A DNA stretch of 64,000 bases from Bacillota bacterium (GTDB lineage: Bacteria; Bacillota; UBA4882; UBA8346), in NCBI GenBank assembly GCA_029974635.1, contig JARKQY010000031.1, positions 62,001-126,000 of the forward strand, given 5' to 3'. Below the pieces are notes generated by a model, which was given only the letters and a program-made list of their open reading frames with translations, did no database searches and was not told the DNA's origin. Made by a program: the position numbers and the translations under genes. Shown here piece after piece: positions 26,403-34,374 of this stretch (within the stretch, counting starts at the first letter, position 1; every line of letters starts with the position of its first letter).

Positions 26403-26606
26403 TTATTTTATACCGGTTTTTGTTCTTTGATACTTGGTTTTACCGTTGACTACCTCCTCAAGGGCAATGGTAACGGCTTGTATTGAACGTTCATCATTTT
26501 TTTGTCCCTCTTCTAGAATTTGACGCGCCCGTTTCGCTGCCACGATTACCAGTGTATACTTATTGTCGGCATGTTTTAAAAGATCGTCCAATGGCGGGTA
26601 GATCAT
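26403..26606 (-). CDS. rpoZ: RNA polymerase omega subunit
   Basis: A 67-residue omega subunit: [30 protein letters not shown] is the classic N-terminus, with the KRARQ core that helps RNA polymerase assembly. The start ATG 26606 follows AAAAGAGG. It ends at a strong terminator. In most Bacillota rpoZ follows gmk; here it stands 33 bases behind a nitronate monooxygenase gene, which suggests a rearranged or second copy. Confidence 0.85.
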   Translation of the reverse strand: MIYPPLDDLLKHADNKYTLVIVAAKRARQILEEGQKNDERSIQAVTIALEEVVNGKTKYQRTKTGIK

Positions 26607-26639
26607 TATTTTGCCTCTTTTCATATTTTTGAATCGTTC

Positions 26640-27731
26640 TCATCCGGAAACATAGGTCTGCGAATATTCGCTTACCAAAGAAGCAACCAAATTTTTAACC
26701 GAAGTAATCTCTGTCGCGCGATACCCATTGGCGCCCGAAAAAACAAATCCTTGTTTCAATTTTCCCCGGCAGGCATTAATTAAGGCCGACGCGATACAAT
26801 AGGGGCTGTGCTGATAATCGCAGGTTGTGATGCAGTGATAAGGACAACGGAACGGTTTCTTTTTACCGGTAGCGACATCGGTGATAAATTGGTTTTTGAT
26901 GGCTCTTCCCGGTAAACCGACCGGACTTTTAATAATGACCAAATCCTCTTGCTTCAGATCAAGAAAAGTTCGCTTAAACTCAATAGCCGCATCGCATTCG
27001 TGCGTTGTAACAAAGCGGGTGGCCATCTGCACCCCGGCGGCTCCGAGCTGCATAAATTTATTGATATCAACACCGGTATAAATACCTCCGGCGGCAATCA
27101 CCGGAATTCTTTTTTGGTATTTTTCTTCGAACATGCTTACTTCGTTTATTACTTGCGGTATCAGGTTCTCCAGTGAGTACTCGGGGTTATCGATTTGTTC
27201 CGTTTTAAATCCCAGGTGTCCCCCTGCCAGTGGTCCTTCTACAACAACAGCGTCAGGAACATAGCTATATTTTTCGATCCACTTTTTAAATATAATGGCA
27301 GCCGCTCGTGCCGATGATACAATGGGAACTAATTTGGTCTTTTTGGTTCCCGCTAAGAAATGAGGTAGATTCAGGGGAAGTCCGGCGCCGGAAAAAATTA
27401 CGTCAGCACCTTCTTCAATGGCGGTTCGTGCCATATCGGCAAAATTTGACAAAGCGGTCATGATATTAACGCCCAGAATCCCTTTGGTCAGTTCCCGGGC
27501 TTTTCTAATTTCCTTCTTGAGTGCCCGAATATTAGCCGCTAAAAAATCCCTGCCAAAATCAGGTTCCAGCATACCGATGCCGGCGGTTGCGATGACGCCG
27601 ATGCCGCCTTCGTTGGCTACTGCTGAGGCTAAACCGGACAGGGAAACTCCGACTCCCATTCCTCCCTGGATTATCGGCAGCTTTGCGGTTAAATCTCCGA
27701 TGTTAAAACCCTTGATGGTGTTAAATTGCAC
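26640..27731 (-). CDS. Nitronate monooxygenase/FabK-like FMN enzyme
   Basis: A 363-residue TIM-barrel flavoenzyme of the 2-nitropropane dioxygenase/FabK type. Motifs: PIIQGGMGVGVSLSGLASAVANEGGIGVIAT at the start, GAGLPLNLP, AAGGIYTGVDINKFMQLGAAGVQMATRFV for FMN phosphate, then a cysteine-rich tail CPYHCITTCDYQHSPYC typical of a clostridial subgroup. GTG 27731 follows GGAGG; an ATG at 27773 lacks a site. It could oxidise alkyl nitronates or act on enoyl-ACP; the TetR gene nearby with a FadR-like palindrome slightly favours lipid metabolism. It probably co-transcribes with rpoZ. Confidence 0.78.
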   Translation of the reverse strand: MQFNTIKGFNIGDLTAKLPIIQGGMGVGVSLSGLASAVANEGGIGVIATAGIGMLEPDFGRDFLAANIRALKKEIRKARELTKGILGVNIMTALSNFADMARTAIEEGADVIFSGAGLPLNLPHFLAGTKKTKLVPIVSSARAAAIIFKKWIEKYSYVPDAVVVEGPLAGGHLGFKTEQIDNPEYSLENLIPQVINEVSMFEEKYQKRIPVIAAGGIYTGVDINKFMQLGAAGVQMATRFVTTHECDAAIEFKRTFLDLKQEDLVIIKSPVGLPGRAIKNQFITDVATGKKKPFRCPYHCITTCDYQHSPYCIASALINACRGKLKQGFVFSGANGYRATEITSVKNLVASLVSEYSQTYVSG

Positions 27732-27774
27732 AGTAATTCCTCCATTTTTTAATCGTGTCATAAATTCAACCAAG

Positions 27775-28164
27775 TCAATCGTTCGCGATAATCATTTTAG
27801 CGGTTTTTACGGTCCAATATTTATCAACATTTATACCATTGCTCCGGACGAATTCTTTTACCTCGTTTAAATTCATCTTAGGTATTATCATGTGAAACTC
27901 ATAACCGCTTTTGCCAAAAACTTTCCAACGTTCAATCATCTGAGTTTCATTCATCGAGCTATCGGTCACGACATCGCATAACGTAGTTTTATCATCAAAA
28001 ACGGCTGATAAATCGGGGGTGTAGCCTCCAACCCGGATAGGCTGCCCCATGATATAGTTTTCATGGTTTACTTTGATATCTGAATAACCCAGTTTTTGAT
28101 AGTTGACTGCCTGGGTGACGAGCAGTTTATTATGAAGAGACTTTTCGAATTGAGTGTTATTCAT
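27775..28164 (-). CDS. Hypothetical protein, 129 aa
   Basis: I do not recognise the family. The ATG at 28164 follows GGAGG six to seven bases upstream. It is soluble, with no signal. The centre reads YTPDLSAVFDDKTTLCDVVTDSSMNETQMIERWKVFGKSGYEFHMIIPK, which has the spacing of a degenerate PD-(D/E)xK nuclease-like or Holliday-resolvase-like fold (PD, about 12 residues, then D-V-V), but the lysine is missing. The gene sits between the TetR regulator and the nitronate monooxygenase in the same direction with short gaps, so the three may form one operon. Confidence 0.55.
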   Translation of the reverse strand: MNNTQFEKSLHNKLLVTQAVNYQKLGYSDIKVNHENYIMGQPIRVGGYTPDLSAVFDDKTTLCDVVTDSSMNETQMIERWKVFGKSGYEFHMIIPKMNLNEVKEFVRSNGINVDKYWTVKTAKMIIAND

Positions 28165-28228
28165 TGTAATATCCTCCATAGTTTAAATTTGATTCAACTA
28201 AAAATTCAGATTATCGCTTTTGAACGGT

Positions 28229-28891
28229 TTACCCGATTTCATTATGAATCGTTTGTATTTCATGCTCATTGCATTGGATTCCAAGCGCCTGCAAATTGTA
28301 AACAATCAAAGGAAAGATGAACTTAACCAGACTAACGGGTTTATCTTCCTGAAGCCAGTTACTGATAATTGAAAAAATGGACCCGGTAAAGAGAATTGCC
28401 GCCACTCTGGCATCGGGTACGCTAATCACTTTTCCCTGGTGTAACTTGCGGAATATTTCCTCGAAAACCAGTGAGATTTTTTGATGATCTGCGGCACGTT
28501 TCTTTTCGAAGTGCGGATTTAAACCAACTGAGCCGATGAGCATTATCCGGGCAAGTCCCTTGTTTTTTTGGAATGTTTGCAAGGAAAGTGTAACTGCATG
28601 ACTGATGCTTTTTACAATACTTTCGGCATGGGTAGTCATTGTATCCACCGCATTTTGTAAAACGCTTAAATAGGTCTTAATCATTTCGTCGTAAAGAATC
28701 TCGAATAATTCCTCTTTATTATTGAAATAAAAATAAAACGAACCGGTGGAGATTCCGGCTTTATCAAGAATATCCGTTACTTTCGTATTGTAGTACCCTC
28801 TTTCCGCGAAAACCTTGGCGGCAGTGTCCAATACAAGGCGCCTTTTGGCATCCTTGCGTTCCTGTACTTTTGGCGGGGTCCGGTATACCAA
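28229..28891 (-). CDS. TetR-family transcriptional regulator
   Basis: A 220-residue repressor with a TetR HTH (RRLVLDTAAKVFAERGYYNTKVTDILDKAGISTGSFYFYFNNKEELFEIL) and a helical ligand domain. TTG 28891 is chosen because AAAGGA lies nine bases upstream; a TTG at 28909 precedes that site. A promoter (TTGTAT, 16 bp, TATAAT) and a 20-bp palindrome lie directly upstream, so it is very likely autoregulated. It is the first gene of a minus-strand cluster with an unknown gene, a nitronate monooxygenase and rpoZ. Confidence 0.87.
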   Translation of the reverse strand: MVYRTPPKVQERKDAKRRLVLDTAAKVFAERGYYNTKVTDILDKAGISTGSFYFYFNNKEELFEILYDEMIKTYLSVLQNAVDTMTTHAESIVKSISHAVTLSLQTFQKNKGLARIMLIGSVGLNPHFEKKRAADHQKISLVFEEIFRKLHQGKVISVPDARVAAILFTGSIFSIISNWLQEDKPVSLVKFIFPLIVYNLQALGIQCNEHEIQTIHNEIG

Positions 28892-28912
28892 GTTTAAATT
28901 TCCTTTCAAGCA

Positions 28913-28932
28913 TAGAATGAAAATTCATTCTA
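28913..28932 (-). promoter_or_regulatory. FadR-like palindromic operator before the TetR gene
   Basis: TAGAATGAA-AA-TTCATTCTA, 9-bp perfect arms, lying just downstream of the TetR -10 box. It resembles the TGAATGA-N4-TCATTCA operator of FadR, the Bacillus TetR-type regulator of fatty-acid degradation. Confidence 0.7.
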
Positions 28933-28938
28933 CGCTTA

Positions 28939-28966
28939 ATTATATACGAATATTTTAAATATACAA
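28939..28966 (-). promoter_or_regulatory. Promoter of the TetR gene
   Basis: On the minus strand: TTGTAT (28966-28961), 16-bp spacer, TATAAT (28944-28939). The start point would fall in the palindromic operator. Confidence 0.65.
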
Positions 28967-29011
28967 GTACTTTCCTGATACTATTCGTTTTGGCAAAACA
29001 AATCTTTTTCT

Positions 29012-29029
29012 TGAATTCTATAGAATTCA
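29012..29029. promoter_or_regulatory. 18-bp perfect palindrome upstream of the cobalamin riboswitch
   Basis: TGAATTCTATAGAATTCA, a perfect palindrome 15 bp before the TATAAT at 29045-29050 that should drive the riboswitch. It could be an operator adding transcriptional control. Confidence 0.4.
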
Positions 29030-29044
29030 GAACGGAATCTGTTA

Positions 29045-29050
29045 TATAAT
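29045..29050 (+). promoter_or_regulatory. -10 box of the riboswitch-cobT transcript
   Basis: TATAAT ahead of the aptamer, with no good -35 at 17 bp; only a weak AGAATT lies there, overlapping the palindrome. Confidence 0.45.
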
Positions 29051-29062
29051 GAATACAAATAA

Positions 29063-29236
29063 ATAGCTATAAGTGCCCGAAAGGGAGAATAGGGAATTGG
29101 GTTAAAATCCCAAGCGGTCCCGCCACTGTATGGGGAGTATTTTATAGGCGCAGAAAAGTGTTGTGCGACTCCACTGGATATATCCGGGAAGGGATAAAAT
29201 ACGAAGAACCTGAGCCAGGAGACCTGCTTATAGTGA
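29063..29236 (+). promoter_or_regulatory. Cobalamin (B12) riboswitch
   Basis: The aptamer shows the class hallmarks: GGGAATTGGG near 29091, the AAGCGGTCCCGCCACTGT core (29112-29129), and the late GAGCCAGGAGACCTGC (29212-29227), closed by a TATAAG/CTTATA P1 stem. It is followed by a terminator at 29282-29315 and, 245 bases later, by cobT. With cobalamin bound, transcription should stop, limiting cobalamin synthesis. Confidence 0.93.
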
Positions 29237-29281
29237 CTGCACCACCTCGAAGGAAAGGGGGTTGTGGCGTGGATGATGGTA

Positions 29282-29315
29282 AAATCCATGGCCTGTAAAA
29301 GGCTGTGGATTTTTT
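29282..29315 (+). terminator. Riboswitch-controlled terminator
   Basis: AATCCA..GCC / GGC..TGGATT stem followed by TTTTTT, just downstream of the aptamer; the expression platform of the cobalamin riboswitch. Confidence 0.8.
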
Positions 29316-29435
29316 GTTACCCGAAGTTAAAATGCTTGTAATTTTTGAACTAAAACCTTAAATTTGAACTTCCTATAAAAGTGAAAAGAAAATAAGTTGT
29401 AAATTCAATGGGTCTAAAACAAGGTTACTAGCTAG

Positions 29436-29535
29436 GATGAACGGGATTAAGGGCAATTTTCATAAATGCAGAGCCAAAACCGAGGCATAAATGTTTTAAT
29501 CCAATAATCCTGTAAATCCCGTCTAATAAAGGTTT
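29436..29535. repeat. Intergenic repeat between riboswitch and cobT
   Basis: A stretch with GGATGAACGGGATTAAGGG at one side and AATCCTGTAAATCCCG at the other. It reads like the common intergenic AACAGGATT-type repeat found in many bacterial genomes, with loosely inverted ends. It lengthens the leader between the terminator and cobT. Confidence 0.4.
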
Positions 29536-29560
29536 TTATATTAACAAGGGGGCGGAATTT

Positions 29561-30613
29561 ATGAAATTACTTGCGGATACCATCAATAAAATTGGGGATT
29601 TAGATGACCAAGTCAGGCAGGAGATTCGAATTCATCAGAGCAATTTAACGAAACCGCCGGCAAGTTTGGGGATATTGGAAGATTTGGCGGCGCAGATTGG
29701 AGGTATTACCGGCCGGAAATTTCCGGAGATCACCAAAAAAGCAGTGGTAGTAATGGCTGGGGATCATGGAGTGACTGCGGAAAATGTCAGCGCATATCCG
29801 CAAGAAGTAACCTCTCAGATGGTATTAAATTTTATTAACGGGGGTGCGGCCGTTAATGTCCTCGCCCGTCATACGGGGGCTGAGGTGGTGGTAGTTGATG
29901 TTGGAGTCGCCACTCCCATTGATCACCGGAAGGTTCTTTCCCGGAAAATACGAATGGGCACCGCCAATATGGCTGAAGGTCCGGCCATGAGCAGGGAAGA
30001 AGCCGTCCAGGCGCTTGAAGTCGGGATTTCCGTCGCGGATGAATTAATCACTAATGGTTATCAACTGTTGGCCACCGGTGATATGGGCATTGGGAATACC
30101 ACGGCTTCCAGCGCAATCATGGCGGTTTTTTTAGGGATACCCGGGCATGAAGTGGCCGGGCGGGGTACCGGACTTGACAAATCCGGAGTTCTTCATAAAG
30201 AACAGATTATTGACCGGGCCATCGCCATGAATCGGCCCAATCCGGAAGATCCCATCGATGTGTTGGCGAAAGTCGGTGGCTTGGAGATCGGCGCTTTAGC
30301 CGGTTTGATTTTAGGAGCCGCCGCTAATCGAATACCCGTGGTGATAGATGGGTTCATCAGTTCCGCCGCCGCTTTAGTCGCCGGAAAAATAGCATCGCAA
30401 GCCGCTGGCTATATGATTGCTTCCCATTGTTCGGCGGAAACGGCCCATCGCAAATTATTACAATACTTAAAGTTGAAACCGGTCCTGGAATTGGCGATGA
30501 GGCTGGGGGAAGGAACCGGTGCCGTATTAGCCTTCAACCTGATCGAAGCTGCATTAAAGATTAATAAAGAGATGGCTACATTTGAATCAGCCGGTATATC
30601 CCAATCGATATGA
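29561..30613 (+). CDS. cobT: Nicotinate-nucleotide--dimethylbenzimidazole phosphoribosyltransferase
   Basis: A 350-residue CobT. It transfers phosphoribose from nicotinate mononucleotide to 5,6-dimethylbenzimidazole (or a related lower base), giving the alpha-ribazole phosphate of the cobalamin nucleotide loop. Signatures: LTKPPASLGILEDLAAQIGGI at the N-terminus, VMAGDHGVTAENVSAYPQEVTSQMVLNFINGGAAVNVLAR, GDMGIGNTTASSAI, GRGTGLD and the C-terminal LRLGEGTGAVLA-type motif (MRLGEGTGAVLAFNLIEAA) including the catalytic glutamate. It is a single gene under a cobalamin riboswitch; no other cobalamin genes are near. Confidence 0.95.
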   Translation: MKLLADTINKIGDLDDQVRQEIRIHQSNLTKPPASLGILEDLAAQIGGITGRKFPEITKKAVVVMAGDHGVTAENVSAYPQEVTSQMVLNFINGGAAVNVLARHTGAEVVVVDVGVATPIDHRKVLSRKIRMGTANMAEGPAMSREEAVQALEVGISVADELITNGYQLLATGDMGIGNTTASSAIMAVFLGIPGHEVAGRGTGLDKSGVLHKEQIIDRAIAMNRPNPEDPIDVLAKVGGLEIGALAGLILGAAANRIPVVIDGFISSAAALVAGKIASQAAGYMIASHCSAETAHRKLLQYLKLKPVLELAMRLGEGTGAVLAFNLIEAALKINKEMATFESAGISQSI

Positions 30614-30636
30614 TTTATTATTTATTTCTGAAAACC

Positions 30637-30713
30637 GAGAATTTTAGTCAACAAATGCCAAAATGAAAGTCAATAAAAGCCCAGTGAGTGGTGGGAATAT
30701 ATGTTACAATAAA
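30637..30713 (+). promoter_or_regulatory. Promoter region of secreted paralogue 1
   Basis: Shares AATTTTAGTC, GCC, AAGTC-ATAAAA-CCCA and TATATGTTAC with the region at 31510-31583 upstream of paralogue 2, so promoter and gene seem to have duplicated together. TACAAT at about 30705-30710 is the likely -10. Confidence 0.5.
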
Positions 30714-30796
30714 GAGGGTGTAATGTGTATTGGCAATTTGACGTTTGGCTTTTTTAAGTAAATCTTATTTAAAAAAATTAAGGGGTGTTTTCAGAA

Positions 30797-31333
30797 ATGA
30801 AAAAGACGTTTTTTATGGGTTTGTTGTTGGTAATCGTCCTCACCGTTGGCTTATGTACCGTGTCTGCGGCGAATGCCTGGGATTATGTTGTCGCGGAAAA
30901 GTTTGAAGATCAAGACGGAGAGAACTATTGGGGACCCTATGGGCCAGCTTACATGCTTATGGATGGAGCGTTGGTATTCGATAATAGTATTGCCAACGGT
31001 TGGGTTACCTTGAATTTCAAAGATGAAAGATTGGCGAAAGAATCCTATCGTTATGTGGTAATTAGCGTAAAGACCGATAATCCCGCTGACGCCCAGGGGG
31101 TTATCCTGACTTTCGGCAATGTAAAAAAACCGTTTAGCGATTGGGGCATTAAACTAAGCAATACTTATACCGTTTATGTACTGGATTTGTCTAAACACGG
31201 GTTTACCGCTTGGGGGGACGGAGCCAAATCAATACCCGATTTTGCTTTAAATGTAGTTCCGGGTAAAAACTTCGCGCTCTTTATTAATCAAATCAAATTA
31301 ACCAACAATCCGGACGGCGATACGAAGAAGTGA
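30797..31333 (+). CDS. Secreted beta-rich protein, paralogue 1 of 3
   Basis: A 178-residue secreted protein: signal peptide about residues 1-25 (ending VSAANA), then one domain of about 150 residues shared with the next two genes. Conserved words: YWGPYGPAY, DGALVFDNSIANGWVTLNFKD, YRYVVISVKTD, ILTFGN, F.DWGI, Y.LDL...GFTAWGDG, PDFALNVV, and a closing INQIKLTN. The pattern of strands and the IKLTN end resembles a jelly-roll carbohydrate-binding module, but I cannot name a family. ATG 30797 follows AAGGGGTG. A strong terminator follows at 31370-31400. Confidence 0.7.
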   Translation: MKKTFFMGLLLVIVLTVGLCTVSAANAWDYVVAEKFEDQDGENYWGPYGPAYMLMDGALVFDNSIANGWVTLNFKDERLAKESYRYVVISVKTDNPADAQGVILTFGNVKKPFSDWGIKLSNTYTVYVLDLSKHGFTAWGDGAKSIPDFALNVVPGKNFALFINQIKLTNNPDGDTKK

Positions 31334-31369
31334 GAATCATACTAATCACAGTAAAATATCATCCAACGA

Positions 31370-31400
31370 AAAATCCCGGCTTTATTTGGACCGGGATTTT
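31370..31400 (+). terminator. Terminator after secreted paralogue 1
   Basis: AAAATCCCGG / CCGGGATTTT, 10-bp perfect stem with an 11-base loop and T-rich end. Confidence 0.85.
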
Positions 31401-31509
31401 CTGCTTCTTGGTATTCATATTACGGCAACCATACCTTTTTTGAGACTATTTTTACTGCAGCATCGGATCATCCGTATCACGTATCAGGCAGCTTATAATA
31501 TAAACCAAA

Positions 31510-31583
31510 ATTTTAGTCTCAAAAAGCCGAATTTGAAGTCTATAAAAACCCATTTTAAATTCGAGTTATATGTTACTATAATG
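31510..31583 (+). promoter_or_regulatory. Promoter region of secreted paralogue 2
   Basis: Homologous to 30637-30713; the TATATGTTACTATAATG end carries TATAAT as the likely -10. Confidence 0.5.
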
Positions 31584-31817
31584 TTAATACTGTTGTTTTA
31601 TACCGAAACACCTCAAGCCTGACAAGGGATTGCGATGATAGTGAAGCATGCGTTCATTTACTTACATTTATTAACTTAATTAACAATAAATTCTATTCAT
31701 TGCAACGGTCAGCAAAACTATCCAGCGGAGGTGATCAAATATCAGTCAAAGGATGGATCGGTTGATGTGATCGCTGTACGTTTCATTATCAGATTAAGTG
31801 AAAGAGGGATTAGTAGG

Positions 31818-32351
31818 ATGAAGAAAGCGCTTTTTATGGTTTTATTGCTGATTGTAGCCCTGGCTTCTAGTTTCAGCACGGCAACAGCGGCAAACAGCTC
31901 CGATTATCTGGTGGGGGACCGGTTTTTGGAGCAAAACGGCGAGCGCTATTGGGGACCGTATGGGCCGGCTTATTCGCTGATAGGCGGAGCGTTGGTATTT
32001 GACAATAGCGTTGCCGACGGCTGGGTTACCTTGAATTTTAAGGACGACGAAATGGCTAATGATGCATATCGATACGCGCTGATTACGCTAAAAACCGACA
32101 GCCCCGCTGACGCACAGGAGGTTATCCTGACTTTCGGCAATGTCAAAAAGTCCTTTACCGAGTGGGGTATTCAGTTAAATACGAAATATACCCTTTATGC
32201 ATTGGATCTGCCGCAAAACGGGTTCATCGCCTGGGGGGACGGGACCAAATCAATCCCTGACTTTGCCTTGAATGTGGTCCCGGGCAAAAAATTTCTGGTT
32301 TATGTTGACAGGATAAAGCTCACTAATAATCCGCCCGTTACAGGCAATTAA
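31818..32351 (+). CDS. Secreted beta-rich protein, paralogue 2 of 3
   Basis: A 177-residue close paralogue of the previous gene: signal peptide about residues 1-25 (ending ATAANS), then YWGPYGPAYSLIGGALVFDNSVADGWVTLNFKDDEMANDAYRYALITLKTDSPADAQ and so on to VDRIKLTNN. ATG 31818 follows AAAGAGGG nine bases upstream; the frame is open further up without a site. The high similarity over both coding and promoter parts points to a recent duplication. Function unknown; possibly a glycan-binding protein of the envelope or exterior. Confidence 0.7.
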   Translation: MKKALFMVLLLIVALASSFSTATAANSSDYLVGDRFLEQNGERYWGPYGPAYSLIGGALVFDNSVADGWVTLNFKDDEMANDAYRYALITLKTDSPADAQEVILTFGNVKKSFTEWGIQLNTKYTLYALDLPQNGFIAWGDGTKSIPDFALNVVPGKKFLVYVDRIKLTNNPPVTGN

Positions 32352-32530
32352 CCGTTTAATTTCAACAAATCAATTAATTGTTGCAGTTTGTCAGTTTATA
32401 ACATTTCATGGGTGGTCAACTCAAGAATATCAAGGAGAAGGGTAACCAAATAAAAAACCGGTTTCGGCAATAAATCCTATCCTTGTTATTTAAATATAAA
32501 ACAAAAATGAATATAGGGAGGATGTTTGGA

Positions 32531-33106
32531 ATGTTGAACAAGAAAGTTTTAATTCTAGGTGCAGTGTTGCTTTTATGCAGTATTTTGGCAATCGGTTGTG
32601 GCGGTGGTGGCAATACAAGACCACCGGAGTTAACAGTAGATGATCTTGATTTGGATAATGCATATGTTGTAGGAGATACATTTGCCGCGTCAGATGCTGA
32701 TAATTACTGGGGGCCGTATTCAGATCCCGTTGCCTTTGTTTTGGAAAATGGAGCTTTAGTTTTTGATACTAGTATTGCCGGTGGGTGGTTGACACTAAAC
32801 TTCAAAGATGATGCTTTAGCTGCAGACGCTTATAAGTACGTGGTAATTTCCGTGAAAGTCGATAGTGCAGACAATGCGGCTGATGCGGAAGGCGCACACT
32901 TTAAGTTTGGCGATAAAGGTTGCTCGTTGGCTGATTGGGGAATTACGGGTTTAAACACTTCTTATAAAACTTTTATATTAGACCTTGCAGCTAATGGATT
33001 TACTAGCTGGGGTACTCCGCCCGCTCCTGATTTTGCCATAAATCAAGTTGATGCAACTACCGCCAAAATTTCAATTGATTATATAAAATTAGCTAATAAA
33101 AAGTAA
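32531..33106 (+). CDS. Lipoprotein of the same beta-rich family, paralogue 3 of 3
   Basis: A 191-residue member of the same family, but with a lipoprotein signal: LLLCSILAIGC, cysteine at about residue 22, then GGGGNTRPPELTVDDLDLDNAY as a flexible stem. The domain keeps YWGPY, NGALVFDTSIAGGWLTLNFKDDALAADAYKYVVISVK, DWGI, FILDLAANGFTSWG and ISIDYIKLANK. It is more diverged than copies 1 and 2. ATG 32531 follows GGGAGG. One membrane-tethered and two free forms of one domain suggests a set that binds the same ligand in different places; this is inference. Confidence 0.7.
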   Translation: MLNKKVLILGAVLLLCSILAIGCGGGGNTRPPELTVDDLDLDNAYVVGDTFAASDADNYWGPYSDPVAFVLENGALVFDTSIAGGWLTLNFKDDALAADAYKYVVISVKVDSADNAADAEGAHFKFGDKGCSLADWGITGLNTSYKTFILDLAANGFTSWGTPPAPDFAINQVDATTAKISIDYIKLANKK

Positions 33107-33265
33107 TAATCGATTTTTTGTAAATTATGGAACGAAATTTACTGGTTATCTTTTATGATTTACCAAATACGGGCGCCGGATAAAAAACGGCGCTCAATAG
33201 CAACTATGCTCAGAATTATGAACCTTTCTACCAGGAGTAAAAAGGGAGTTTAGGAGGTTTTCAGC

Positions 33266-34291
33266 TTGAAAAAATTAACAATCTTACTTATCGCCATCAC
33301 CATGCTCTTTGGCGTTTCAGTCGTCGTGTCGGCTGCTACATCTATATCGGGTACTTTATATTATCGATTTGAAGGCAATAGCAGCAGCGCTCAGAATAAC
33401 TCGAAAGTCGATTTCTTTCGGATCAGCGTTGCGACCGATAAAACTTTTGGTGATGACAAAGCAAATGCGTACCTGACACTCCAGTGCCAGACTTTTCTTA
33501 CTGAACCGGACAATCCCGAACAACGTCAGTTTAATTGGAATATCTATCAATATGGGTATACCTATAATTTAAGCGACCGGTGGGCGGCCGGCATTATGTA
33601 TGATACGGAGGGGGTAGCCCTTTCCAACGGCCAATTGTGTACCAGTTGGGAATGGTTAAGGGAAGCTACCGGGGAATTGAACTCAAACAACATTGTGAAA
33701 CTGGTCGGCAGTCCTTTGGATACGTTATCAACCGGTATTTATGTTGATCCCATGACCAGAGATTATGTCATCAAAGGTGAATTTAAAATAAGCGGACTTA
33801 AGATCGGCGCCGGTTATACAAATTTGGATGAAACTTATAATATCTATACGGAGATTATTCCGGTTGAAAACGGCAAGATTTATTTGGATTACCTCTCTAA
33901 TGGCAAATATCTTTTTGATTCCAGCATAAAGTTTGAACCAATTACCATTACCCTCACTCATAGTAATCAGGATAGGTTATATTTATGTAGTCAGATTTTA
34001 ATATTTAAAGCCAATACCGCAGACCTAGGCGTGAATTATGCGTTTGACGCGAAAAATTCGCTTACCGGCGGCATAGTGTATAATACTTATTTCTCAGATC
34101 TTGATGCCCTTTATGCCAAATATAATTTTGACCGGGGATATGTCGGAGTGAAGCAGGATTCCACTCTTACGGCCGCACTTTCCCAGACTCATATCAACGC
34201 AGGTTATCGAATTGACGGTACCAATCTGCTGGAAGCCGATTATAATGCAACCTCAGGCGCCTGGTGGATTGCCATGGCGGTGTATTTATAA
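33266..34291 (+). CDS. Probable beta-barrel outer-membrane-like protein
   Basis: A 341-residue secreted protein with a signal peptide (about residues 1-24, ending VVSAATS). The mature part is made of alternating amphipathic strands (ISGTLYYRFEG, FFRISVATDKTF, AYLTLQCQTF, RWAAGIMYDTEGV, GLKIGAGYTNLDETYNIYTEI, GYVGVKQDSTLTAALSQTHINAGYRIDG) and ends in a hydrophobic AWWIAMAVYL strand, as outer-membrane barrels do. I cannot name the family. It starts at TTG 33266 after TAGGAGG and ends in a strong terminator. Presence of such a barrel supports, but does not prove, a diderm envelope. Confidence 0.6.
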   Translation: MKKLTILLIAITMLFGVSVVVSAATSISGTLYYRFEGNSSSAQNNSKVDFFRISVATDKTFGDDKANAYLTLQCQTFLTEPDNPEQRQFNWNIYQYGYTYNLSDRWAAGIMYDTEGVALSNGQLCTSWEWLREATGELNSNNIVKLVGSPLDTLSTGIYVDPMTRDYVIKGEFKISGLKIGAGYTNLDETYNIYTEIIPVENGKIYLDYLSNGKYLFDSSIKFEPITITLTHSNQDRLYLCSQILIFKANTADLGVNYAFDAKNSLTGGIVYNTYFSDLDALYAKYNFDRGYVGVKQDSTLTAALSQTHINAGYRIDGTNLLEADYNATSGAWWIAMAVYL

Positions 34292-34321
34292 GAATCTTTT
34301 TAAATACCCATAAAAATATGT

Positions 34322-34347
34322 AAAGCCCCGGAAAACCGGGGCTTTTT
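34322..34347 (+). terminator. Terminator after the beta-barrel gene
   Basis: AAAGCCCCGG, four-base AAAA loop, CCGGGGCTTTTT: a strong intrinsic terminator. Confidence 0.9.
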
Positions 34348-34374
34348 AAAGACAAATGAGAGGTAAAATCGGCA

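Larger units (their letters stand above)
31334..31817. other. Gap with terminator and duplicated promoter
   Basis: Holds the terminator at 31370-31400 and the promoter-like copy at 31510-31583, followed by a 230-base leader to paralogue 2. A plus-strand frame at 31386-31622 is not supported. Confidence 0.5.

Noticed and set aside
31386-31622. 78-residue plus-strand frame in the gap between secreted paralogues 1 and 2
   Set aside because: It begins inside the terminator and overlaps the promoter-like copy; no ribosome site.
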